Assembly (NCBI GenBank): GCA_020310875.1
Contig: CM035416.1
Span: forward strand, 718,556 to 782,555
Length of the DNA stretch: 64,000 bases
Reading direction: 5' to 3'
Origin: Ceratopteris richardii
Taxonomy: Eukaryota > Streptophyta > Polypodiopsida > Polypodiales > Pteridaceae
The first letter of the stretch is position 1. Each line of letters starts with the position of its first letter. The notes below the pieces were generated by a model. That model worked only from the letters and a program-made list of their open reading frames with translations, had not been told where the DNA came from and did no database searches. A program made the translations under genes and the position numbers. Shown piece by piece: positions 22,101 to 30,200 of the stretch.

Positions 22101-23148
22101 TGAATGGTCGGACTCTTCGGGGTGGCGGGGTGACGTCTGGTGTTAGGGTGGCTCCACGTGGTTGAGCACATGGGACTTGGACCGTGCCTCTCATTTTCTT
22201 AGAAGGGGGTCCAGTGGATGTCCTGCCTCGAAACTGCTCTACCCGATTCCACATCAGGGCTCGTTGGATTGGAATGTCATAAGCCAAACACCTATAAATG
22301 ATTCTTGTCAGAGCACAGCAACCATATAAAACCTGTTTCCGCGGCCATCGTTTGTGAGCTAGGTGTATCTGATCAATTATCCAGTGGGGTAGGTTGATGG
22401 TGAGGCTCTGTGTCTCTGCCAAATACAGGCTAAACCAAATCTTTTTGTGCGGCATGGTGAATCTATCCTGCGCCGGGAAAGCAAAGTGTTGCATGCACAT
22501 GCGAAGGTGTATTGCAATATTGGGCGTCATGGATACCATGTCCTTGAGCTTGGTGAGACTTCGATTCTTCATGTAATCCGGTACTAGGGTTTCCTTTTCT
22601 GTAGGAATATGCATTTCGCGCATATCTAGAGCTTCTCTCACCAAATTGTTTGATAGCCTAAACCTCTTGAGCTCATTCCCCTTTGTCAGAGATGGAATCA
22701 CAAATGAGCTTGCACCTTTTGGGTTCTGATTTGGAGTCAAGGTGTTGATGAGATAGTAGCATCGCATGAAGTCAGGTTTTGGGAGTCGGGCACTGAAATA
22801 GGCACTCAATCCTGCTTTTTCCCATATCGGGCGTAGACCTTCCGCATTTTGTAATTTCTCAAATTCTCTTGTAAAGAAATGGTATCTTCCTTGCTTTCCA
22901 TTGTAGTCCAACTCCGATTCCCATAGGTACGTTCCTTCCCCCAAGGGTCCTGCCACCTCGGTAAACCAATGGGAAGTCTTTCCCACGGGCATGGTGTGGC
23001 CACGCGGAGGGTCTGCAATAGGTATGATTTTGACAGCCTGCAATTCTTCTGGTCTTTCAATTGTCTCAGGCAAGACGGGTAAACTATCCAAGTCCACCAC
23101 TTGCGGGTTTGTTTCTGTGTGAGAGCTAGTTCCTGCTGCCTCCGCCAT
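19069..23148 (-). CDS. Element D large 3' ORF: N-terminal domain, coiled coil, C-terminal domain
   Basis: A 1359-residue protein beginning MAEAAGTSS; the same start occurs in F (58782). Parts: an N-terminal globular domain, about 55-300 (GKTSHWFTEV, GRYHFFTREFE, LRRF-type motifs, WIIDQIHLAHKRW), which resembles what databases call putative plant transposon protein or Athila ORF1-like (from memory); an acidic stretch 420-455; a Pro/Ser/Thr-rich hinge 580-800; a long coiled coil about 815-1015 with Leu/Gln heptads; and a conserved C-terminal domain about 1090-1350 (MPLYIKYNPCY, MISTIRHW, WHARIKYLPACFKQTFEEMF). No signal peptide or membrane segment is evident, so an envelope role is not supported. 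A frameshift near 19107 moves the last ~75 codons (to RDDRRERGGG at 18870) into another frame. Function unknown; a structural or RNA/chromatin-tethering role is a guess. Confidence 0.85.
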   Translation of the reverse strand: MAEAAGTSSHTETNPQVVDLDSLPVLPETIERPEELQAVKIIPIADPPRGHTMPVGKTSHWFTEVAGPLGEGTYLWESELDYNGKQGRYHFFTREFEKLQNAEGLRPIWEKAGLSAYFSARLPKPDFMRCYYLINTLTPNQNPKGASSFVIPSLTKGNELKRFRLSNNLVREALDMREMHIPTEKETLVPDYMKNRSLTKLKDMVSMTPNIAIHLRMCMQHFAFPAQDRFTMPHKKIWFSLYLAETQSLTINLPHWIIDQIHLAHKRWPRKQVLYGCCALTRIIYRCLAYDIPIQRALMWNRVEQFRGRTSTGPPSKKMRGTVQVPCAQPRGATLTPDVTPPPRRVRPFTLRLPRRSTDGSTLIFPPIPTDLEFPSGAPLEELTNEDFEQLLQDVELEAEEAQQAANVQTQATTSQAPVTPVEVDAEDDGDEEQEDDEEEYDQEHQEEQQEVPELVGAPAYTAQLRRLYDTIKAVQERHQLSLVSGQALMQEMLSDEGVDQHFIDTLKLVSDSLGVPEAVHTAVRQSVRYDKRRVDTLPRAGKTIRIPFTEPEVPIETTATPITTTDLSAETFVQTSPISPQHPPSPPSPPPPPPPTLEETTVITSTFTYNPSSFKSFSFREPTSQDTLFSFVTNPLYTSSRLSSEPMTGHPIITSVVGNPAPTEGTLCFPTYPPIRVPPFHDPHFPSGPYTSFNLTAPPQYPSLVEQIIRSPMFPRHIFPMFATTSTYTNTTLTSPTIPTYMVAPMHTTLSDPMDISPTTAPLPTIPPSSPPLPPTSPLTSLAHTAFTTSLPNPTSPAFQTFSLASHNVNSTFNTLLQCAHQLQQDYHQLEERTAALQAESQHLQARVTTLEADYQTLLTEHTTLQQAHSELESKTSTVDDQAVKELETVLQAQMISNATLRRNIGLLRKHMAAALEENKRLQQQNQDNFEAAMEGTVGATVSPTRYRAVPSEDIRILLEEHANFLESYEKLETECADLKKQIASVPTAQQEPVILQHSTEEMETLRKQVAELQARLLPYERPPSPIEEPEPETVVEIPIDDSYEEPYEPMPTPGGRTTEEGEDTLEIQVPDWVKRVEKVGKTHDDRVAVQMQSLTNLEETVLRSSYFQHLSHQRLITTSESQYMPYFVLLHDYNAEVKRHTGKEPTFATQFEIGDLPTDARAGSIFQPNWRARLLTNYPEMMSTWATMPLYIKYNPCYCPVVRRRSWQAFAIKVRNNNECSAWVNYPYFAPPRGTPTVAYMISTIRHWSVRLNNVPDIAAKMCMKIFELMTIVFKTFWNVQAPYISAPGFAQGNKDLVYDMSQTPSVTIIFAWHARIKYLPACFKQTFEEMFSTGFWEYNSKIFSFPDPHICYIYSQ

Positions 23149-23196
23149 GTTGAAAATGTCGCAGCTGATTCTGTGAGAATATATGAATAAACGTTA
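23149..23196 (-). promoter_or_regulatory. Candidate splice acceptor before the 3' ORF, element D
   Basis: Minus strand: TTAAC branch-point-like sequence (near 23196), then ATATTCTCACAG with AG at 23172-23171, then exactly 22 nt to the ATG at 23148. Element F has the same block (58732-58759) with exactly 22 nt to its ATG, although the 22 nt themselves differ. This favours expression of the 3' ORF from a spliced mRNA. Confidence 0.65.
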
Positions 23197-23359
23197 ACAT
23201 TGCAATGGACACAAAAATGACATGGTGTCCCTTGTTACAACATTAACTTAAAGTTCTGGAGTGGTTAGGGGTTAATAAGTGCTCGGTGCTGGTGTGTGTA
23301 GTTAGGAGTTAGGTAGACCTAAGAGCTAAGCGAAATGATGTGATGTGAGAGTGAAGCGG
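23197..23359. other. Spacer between pol and 3' ORF, element D
   Basis: Non-coding interval after the pol stop (23360). Apart from the acceptor block next to it I see only short stretches shared with F (a GTAACAAGGGACA-like patch). Confidence 0.6.
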
Positions 23360-26300
23360 TTAGTAGGTGGTCATGGACTTACAATCGGGGTCAGGGGGTT
23401 TGTTACAAGTCTTGGGCTGCCAAATGCAGTGGATGGGTGTTGCTCGTGGTTGAACATGAGGCCTTTTAGGGGCCCATTTACAACTGATTCTGTTCGTGCT
23501 CATGTGCCTTGGTGTTGAAAATGAGTGGATGTAGTCTGTGCGAGTGAATGGATCATGCTGTGTAGGGTGTGTTCTTGGTGTAGCTATTTGAGCCCGCAAA
23601 CAAGCCTTAGGCACCCAAATTTGTCTTGATTGTGGGCTAGCCTTCATCGACTTTTTGGGCACCCAAATAGATTTCACGTTAGCAGAAGAATTTCCGAAAG
23701 ACCTCTTATTAGTGATGTGTTGTTGGTTACTAATAAGAGGCTTTGCCCGTGCGGTTGGCGTGGGTGCAACCGGGTGTTCGCCTTTTCGCACCCACACTTG
23801 GTTCACTTGTTGAGACATTCTGCTGCGCAAGTTCTTTTGATGTCCGGCATAAGTAGTACTCTGCTTCTTCTGCCTTTGCTCCACCTTTGGTTGTTGCCTC
23901 CTTCTGGCCTTTGGAAAAGAAGGGAGTTCCTTTGCATCCCTGACTCCTTTTTTGCGAATATCATTCCTCTGCAACACATAGTTTTGGACAAGAACAGCAT
24001 GGTCAACTTCATGTGCACCCCTGGAGGGACCAGGAGTCTGTGCCTTTTCTAGTTCCTTGAGTGCTCCATTATCCAACTCTACTGTAATTCGACTATGATT
24101 GATCCAAACCTGGAGAAGTCCACTTCTTAGGTTTAAATTGACTGCTTGGTCATAGATCCAATCTTGACCCAAGACTAGAGGTTCAGTGAGATCTTCATCC
24201 TGACACACCAGTACTTTAACTGTCATTGCCTCATCATGAATGTAGAGGGGAAGTTCCACCTCGCCCATGCAAGGGGTTTCCACGCCTCCCAATCCTATGA
24301 GATATGCTTCCACAGGATTGACTGTTAACTGTAACTCTTGACAACAAGTCACTCTAACAGCACTAGTGGCTGCACCTGAGTCAATCAAGGCTCTTACAGT
24401 CCTTGCACTCTTTCCTTGTCCTATATCTAGGGTTATGAAAGGACGTCGATCAGTTATCCTAGGTGAGCTGGTTCCTGCGACTTCACACATTGCCATATGA
24501 TATCCTTGATCTGCATAGTCATTTGTCCTAGGCTGCTCTCTACCTTGCCTTCGTAATTTCATCCTTCTGATGCGTTCTAAAGCTTCTGCTTGAGCTTCTT
24601 CTCTAATTCGCTTCTCTTCCTCTTTGCGTTTCTTAGCAATGTTGAGTCGACAGAGCATTTCCTCCGTGAGGGGTTCCTGATACAACTTGACTCTGCATCC
24701 GCTAATATAGTTAGGGAGAACATCACCCTCTAACGTGGCTAATTGTACTGCTCCACTCGTGGAGATCCTGTTGATAATCATAGGTCCGTAGCCTCTCTTT
24801 TCTAGTTTCCTTGCGTGTTGTTTCAGTGTATAGACTAACACTAGATCTCCTGCTTTCAAACCCTTATCCTTTACGTGGGCATCAAAGTATGCCTTCTGTC
24901 TCTTTTTGGCTGCATATATTCCTGCTGCGGCTTTCAGTCTCGTTTCTCCTAATCGTTCAAGGTCAAAAATCCTAGAGGAGAGCTCATGACCTGTCCATTC
25001 GTACTCTTGTGCTACTCTCAATGTAGGGATCAAGAAGTCCAAGGGTAGCACAGCATTTTGACCAAATACCATCTGAAAGGGGGTGGCTTGGAGTACCGTT
25101 TTGTAGGCAACTCGGTATGCCCAAACAGCATGGTGTAGCTGTTTGTCCCAATCAGAGCGTTTAGTGTTCACTAATTTTGTCAGTACATTGCATAAGATCT
25201 TATTAGTGCTCTCAACCTGTCCATTAGCTTGAGGGTGATAGGGGGCAGACTTCTTGTGTATTACCAAGAATTCTTGGAGTAGATTTTCAATCACTTCGTT
25301 TAAGAAATGAGTGCCTCTATCACTTACAAGCTCTATAGGTAGCCCGTATCTTGTGAATACATTCTCAAACAAGAATTTGGCAGTTGTCTGAGCATCGTTC
25401 TTTGTTGTAGCCTTTACCTCTACCCACTTGGTGAGATAATCTGTCGCAACAATGATGTATTCCGCATGAGAACCCTTAGCTGGGGGATTAATAGGACCTA
25501 CGAAGTCTATTCCCCACTTACAGAATGCACGTCCACCCATCATAGGTTTCAGTGGCATCTCATCTTTGCGTATAGGATACTGAGTTCTCTGACAGACATC
25601 ACACCGTTTCACATAGGTATGTGCATCCATGTGAAGGGTAGGCCACCAGAAGCCCGCAAATAGGACTGCCTTGATCACCCGATCCGGTCCAAAGTGTCCT
25701 CCTGCTACACCTTGGTGAGCAGTTTCTAAGATCTTAAGATACTCACTTTCATGGACACATAACCTCAGGTAACCATCTTTACCACGCTTATATAGATTAT
25801 CACCAATGAGTGAATAATCCTGGGCTTCTTGTTCTAAACTCCTTTTCCTAGCTAGAGTCATGTCTGGAGGGAATGTGTTTGTCCTCAAGAATGATACTAG
25901 AGGTTCACTCCAATCTGGCACAATGGAGACTTGATAGAGAGTGGCATGTTCCACAGGTGGTTTAGTGCAAAAGATTGGGCATTCCTTGCACAACTTTTGG
26001 ACATCCGCTTCCATAGTTGGCCAATGCACTCCGAATCTCTTTAGAGTCTGTAAAGTTCGTTGCTTTGAATGGTGTTGCTCTAACGCACCTACATGTGCTA
26101 ATTGCAACCATTTAGCGTACTCATCCTCTTCTACGCAACACGCCAAGATCCCTTGATCTGTGTGCTTGTACATGCTTCCTGCCATGATGTGGTACTTCTG
26201 GGCTTTTACAACCTCTCTATTCCGTGTGTTTACCACTGGATGGTTAGGCCCGTATGTCAATAATGGTACCAATGGCTTAGCCCACTGCGGTACAACTTCC

Positions 26301-27241
26301 AAATTAAACAAGTAAGCATCAGGAAGGTCATCTGACACTCCTTGTGGGGCTTCTCCCGATGTGAGCCTAGAGAGATGATCAGCTCTCAAATGAGTCCTAC
26401 CTTTCCTTACCACAACCTCAAAATCATATTCCATTAGCAAGAGAAACCATCTCACTAATCTTCCTGTATTGCATGGCTTGTTTACAAGATATAACAATGC
26501 CTGATGATCAGTAAAAAATTTAAACTTATTTGCAAGCAAATAGTGTCTAAATTTCTTAACTGCATATACCATACCTAATCCTTCTCGCTCTGTAGTGGTG
26601 TAATTCCTTTCAGCCGCATTCAATTGTCTACTGGCATAGGCAATTGGAAGATCCATATTACCTTCACCAGTAGGTTGTGCAAGCACACATCCAATAGCAT
26701 AATTGGATGCATCAACATGAACATGGAATGGTTTATTCCAATCTGGTGTGGTCAAGATTGGTGCTGAACACAATCTTCGTTTAAGCTCCTGGAAGGAATT
26801 CTCACACTCATCCGTCCACTCAAAGTTTGTCAGAAGTCCGTACATGGGCTTTGCAATGACAGCATACATGTGTATAAATCGTCGGTAATAACCACAATGC
26901 CCCATGAAAGCTTGTACTTCCTTGACATTCTTTGGCCTAGGTAGCTCTGCTATGGCTCTCACCTTTTCTTCGTCGGTAGATATGCCATTCTTTGACACTA
27001 TGTGTCCTAGAATCTTGCCTTGCCTGACCATAAAAACGCACTTTTCTGGGTTCAGGCAGACTTGATATTCTCTACATTTGTCAAAGATTTGTCTGAGTTC
27101 AGGAATATGGTTTTGTCTAACATTGGAATGAGCAGAGAGATCATCAACATAGACTTCTAAACTCTTCCTTAGGAACTCCTTAAACACATGGCACATCAGC
27201 CTCTGGAAGGTGGCTGGTGCATTGGTAAGCCCAAATGGCAT
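23360..27241 (-). CDS. pol: Element D pol, 3' part: RT end, RNase H, two HHCC modules, integrase, second retropepsin
   Basis: Open frame of 1293 codons continuing pol after the RT lesion at 27241. Order: rest of RT with YVDD near residue 31; RNase H about 165-300 (VDAS, TEREG, TDHQAL, ADHLSR); HHCC-1 about 347-425; linker; HHCC-2 about 475-550; integrase core with Asp near 577, Asp near 638 and Glu near 673 (GIDFVGPI, VSDRGTHF, QVESTN); a non-chromodomain tail to about 850; a second retropepsin with ALIDSGAATSAV (Asp 954) and VLGQDW near 1027; then five W-x-x-K repeats (VWVRK, IWVPK, IWVPK, KWAPK, IWQPK). In HHCC-1 the last expected Cys is Phe (CPIFC); C keeps CPICC. The integrase and second protease look intact. 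Confidence 0.92.
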   Translation of the reverse strand: MPFGLTNAPATFQRLMCHVFKEFLRKSLEVYVDDLSAHSNVRQNHIPELRQIFDKCREYQVCLNPEKCVFMVRQGKILGHIVSKNGISTDEEKVRAIAELPRPKNVKEVQAFMGHCGYYRRFIHMYAVIAKPMYGLLTNFEWTDECENSFQELKRRLCSAPILTTPDWNKPFHVHVDASNYAIGCVLAQPTGEGNMDLPIAYASRQLNAAERNYTTTEREGLGMVYAVKKFRHYLLANKFKFFTDHQALLYLVNKPCNTGRLVRWFLLLMEYDFEVVVRKGRTHLRADHLSRLTSGEAPQGVSDDLPDAYLFNLEVVPQWAKPLVPLLTYGPNHPVVNTRNREVVKAQKYHIMAGSMYKHTDQGILACCVEEDEYAKWLQLAHVGALEQHHSKQRTLQTLKRFGVHWPTMEADVQKLCKECPIFCTKPPVEHATLYQVSIVPDWSEPLVSFLRTNTFPPDMTLARKRSLEQEAQDYSLIGDNLYKRGKDGYLRLCVHESEYLKILETAHQGVAGGHFGPDRVIKAVLFAGFWWPTLHMDAHTYVKRCDVCQRTQYPIRKDEMPLKPMMGGRAFCKWGIDFVGPINPPAKGSHAEYIIVATDYLTKWVEVKATTKNDAQTTAKFLFENVFTRYGLPIELVSDRGTHFLNEVIENLLQEFLVIHKKSAPYHPQANGQVESTNKILCNVLTKLVNTKRSDWDKQLHHAVWAYRVAYKTVLQATPFQMVFGQNAVLPLDFLIPTLRVAQEYEWTGHELSSRIFDLERLGETRLKAAAGIYAAKKRQKAYFDAHVKDKGLKAGDLVLVYTLKQHARKLEKRGYGPMIINRISTSGAVQLATLEGDVLPNYISGCRVKLYQEPLTEEMLCRLNIAKKRKEEEKRIREEAQAEALERIRRMKLRRQGREQPRTNDYADQGYHMAMCEVAGTSSPRITDRRPFITLDIGQGKSARTVRALIDSGAATSAVRVTCCQELQLTVNPVEAYLIGLGGVETPCMGEVELPLYIHDEAMTVKVLVCQDEDLTEPLVLGQDWIYDQAVNLNLRSGLLQVWINHSRITVELDNGALKELEKAQTPGPSRGAHEVDHAVLVQNYVLQRNDIRKKGVRDAKELPSFPKARRRQQPKVEQRQKKQSTTYAGHQKNLRSRMSQQVNQVWVRKGEHPVAPTPTARAKPLISNQQHITNKRSFGNSSANVKSIWVPKKSMKASPQSRQIWVPKACLRAQIATPRTHPTQHDPFTRTDYIHSFSTPRHMSTNRISCKWAPKRPHVQPRATPIHCIWQPKTCNKPPDPDCKSMTTY

Positions 27242-30200
27242 TACTCTAAAAGCAAGGCTGTCTTATGCTGATCCTCTGGAGCTATGGCTACTTGATTGTA
27301 GCCCGAAAATCCATCAAGGAAGCTGTACACTTCCTTGCCTGCCACTCTTTCTAAGAGATGTTCTGTGATGGGAAGCGGATAGTTATCTCGAATCGTGGCG
27401 GCATTAACTTTTTTCAGGTTAATGCACACACGCAGCTTGCCGTTCTTCTTGGGCACCACCACGATGGGGGATACCCATTCAGTGTGCTCGATTTCATAGA
27501 TAAATCCAGCTTCAACCAGTCTATCTATCTCTTCTTTGATTTTAGCAGCGTAATTATCGTTATATGTATAGGGTTTTTGCTTAGAGGGTTTAGCCTCTGC
27601 AGTCATGGGGATGGTGTGTGAGCATATATCCGGGTCAACACCTTTCAAATCCTTGTAACTCCAAGCGAATACATCTCTGTATTCTCTTAGCAAGGCAATC
27701 AATTCGTGCTCTTCTTCTTCTGTCAGGTCATGGCCTATATACGTGCATCTCTCCTCTCCTTCTTCTATGGCCACTACTATTTTCTTGGTGGTTTCTTTGT
27801 TATCATAGGCCTCTCCTGATTGTGCCTCTCGTTTAGGCATTCTAATCATGACTCTCCTGTCATCTATCTCATACTTCTTAAAATTTTCTGGGACCTCAAA
27901 CAAAGATTCTTCCTCCTCTGGTGAGACTTCTTTCTTCTTTCGTTTCTTTCCTTCTTCCTTCGGGGTCATATGCGTTGCTAATCTTACATCATTTGTAACC
28001 TCTCCATGCCTCTGGGGTTGAAATTCTACTTCATGGAAGTATTCTTCATCTGATGCAAATGGTGGGTCCATAATGATTGACTCTAGATCGGAGTCACTTG
28101 CATCCTCAAATGCATCAGGGCTAGGTTCGCATTCTTCTAGAACTGCCTCTCCCATGATTGGCTCTATGGAGAAGACTGAAATGTCATAACCATCCTCATC
28201 ACAGTGAGGTGTCCATTGTTCTTCATTTATGGCTACGTCCATTGTTGCTAAAATTTCTGCCCAACCGTGAGGTTCAAATTCTTCGTCTGGAAAAACTACA
28301 GGTGCATAGGCTGGGTCTTGAATGGGTCTATGAGTTTCATTTGCACCTATTTCTCTGGCCTTTTCTCTCTTCTCCTCCTCTACTGCTACTTTGCACATCC
28401 ATAAGTGAGTGTCTTCATGCATCCATGAGGATCCAGACCCTATGGAATGCACCGATTCTGAATCGTCTTTGGCTCTATGGATGGGATTCCATTGGATAGG
28501 AGGGACATCTCTATGAGAATAATCCTTGAGATTGACTTTGGTTGTAACGCCCAAGTGTTGCAAATACAAGGAGTTGGTTCCCCAATCCTGTACCACTTGC
28601 AACTGTCGCATGAATGGTCTTCCCAAAATCATCTCATAGGCATGATTTTTGCTGAAGTCACATATAGCAAAACTATGCTCAAACTCGACACCACAAGTGG
28701 TGAGAGTTATTCCTTCTAGCAATCCTAGGGGTCTCTCTATGTGACCATCGGCCATTTGCAATTTCATTCTCATTGGCCTGAGTGCTGGCTTGCCCCAACG
28801 CTTCCATAGGGAAGTGGTGGCAATTGCAACTCCTGCACCTGAGTCCAAAATTGCCTTAGTGGTGTAGTCCTGGTAGGTAATGGGAAGATAGGTGTTCCCT
28901 TCTTCACCTTCACACATATCTCCTATTTTATCCAAGGGAATTTCTGGCACTGTCCTATGGGATCCTACTTTGGAACGAGGTTTTGCAGCTTCAGTTACTT
29001 GACTGGCTACATAGTTTCGCGCTTCTGGTCTATCCTTAGGCAGTTCTTCCAAAGTGGAATCGCGTTGCACCTTGGTGTTCGTTACTACCTCCGTGTTCCT
29101 TGGTATGACTGAATCGTCGTTCCTTACCATGACTGTGGGTGCTCTCATACATGTGGACTTTGCTTCCCATGGGCCTGTGAAGTGGGGTAGCTCTTGTATG
29201 GAATTAGACTCAAAGTCCAATCTCTCGTGAGACTGAGCGCTCTCATGTTCCCCGTAAATAGATGGGATGTCTTGTGGGAATTGGTCGTGTGCGTCGTCCA
29301 CAAGTTCAAAGGGAGGGGCAACTTCACTTTCGTTATCCCATTTGTCTTCTTGAATCTCTCGTAGGAAGTCTGGTGCAAACCGATTCATAGAAGAAGAAGT
29401 GTCTGGCTCCGTAGAATTAGGCACATAAGCAACCTGGGAAGGAGGGCTTATTCTATCGTTGGCTCTCTCCTCGTTCTCATAGATGGCTGGAGCACAAGCT
29501 TCCTGGGGAGGGTTACTTATTCTATTACTTTTCCGAACACGCGCATACGCTCCCTGAGAAGGAATGTAGGCAACCTGTGGAGGTACACAAGCTTTCGCGA
29601 GAGGCTCCTGTGACTTTTGGGGGGGAAGATAAGCTTCTTGAGGAGGCACGTGGGCTTCCTGAAGAGGCTGGCTTATCCGTTCTCTTGCCCTATCCTTTCT
29701 TTGAGGGGCAGGTTCCTTTTCGGATTGTGCAATCAGCTTCTCTATTCTTTCCAGCAGTCCATCAAAGTGTAACTGCGTCTTAGCTGAACTAGAAATGTTA
29801 AATAGGCGGCTGGCCTCAAACATGGTCTGAGCCAATTCCACCATTTTGGCACAAATCTTAGTTCGTTCAAGCTCTAGCTCGGCTCTAGGGTAGCACTTTT
29901 CATGATCAGTTACGTTTGGCCCTTCTTGGATTCTGGCCTGATATGCTTTAAGCATCATATTAAGGTCTTCAGGAGTGGGGTCAGCTAGGACTGATCCTAC
30001 TCTAGGGGGTGGTGGGATTTGGTGAGGCGGTGGGGAAAGTGGTGGGTCGGATGGAGATGGGAGTGGTGGAGGCGGGGTAATGTGAGAGGGAGTTTGAGTT
30101 GTGAGTTCAGTTATCCTCGCTTTGGTTTCCCTTATGCTTTCCTCAAGCTCACTCATCTTTTTGGCCCATTGTCTTTTCATTCTTTCTCGACTATCTTTCC

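Noticed and set aside
19069-23148. Envelope-like (env) gene at the 3' end of the gypsy element
   Set aside because: No signal peptide, membrane helix or cleavage-site pattern is visible; coiled coil and acidic/proline-rich parts look like a soluble protein.
25000-27000. Second (archaeal-type) RNase H typical of Tat-lineage elements, and an integrase chromodomain
   Set aside because: The interval between RNase H and integrase is filled by the extra HHCC module and linker, with no second D-E-D-D pattern; the integrase tail has no chromodomain motif.
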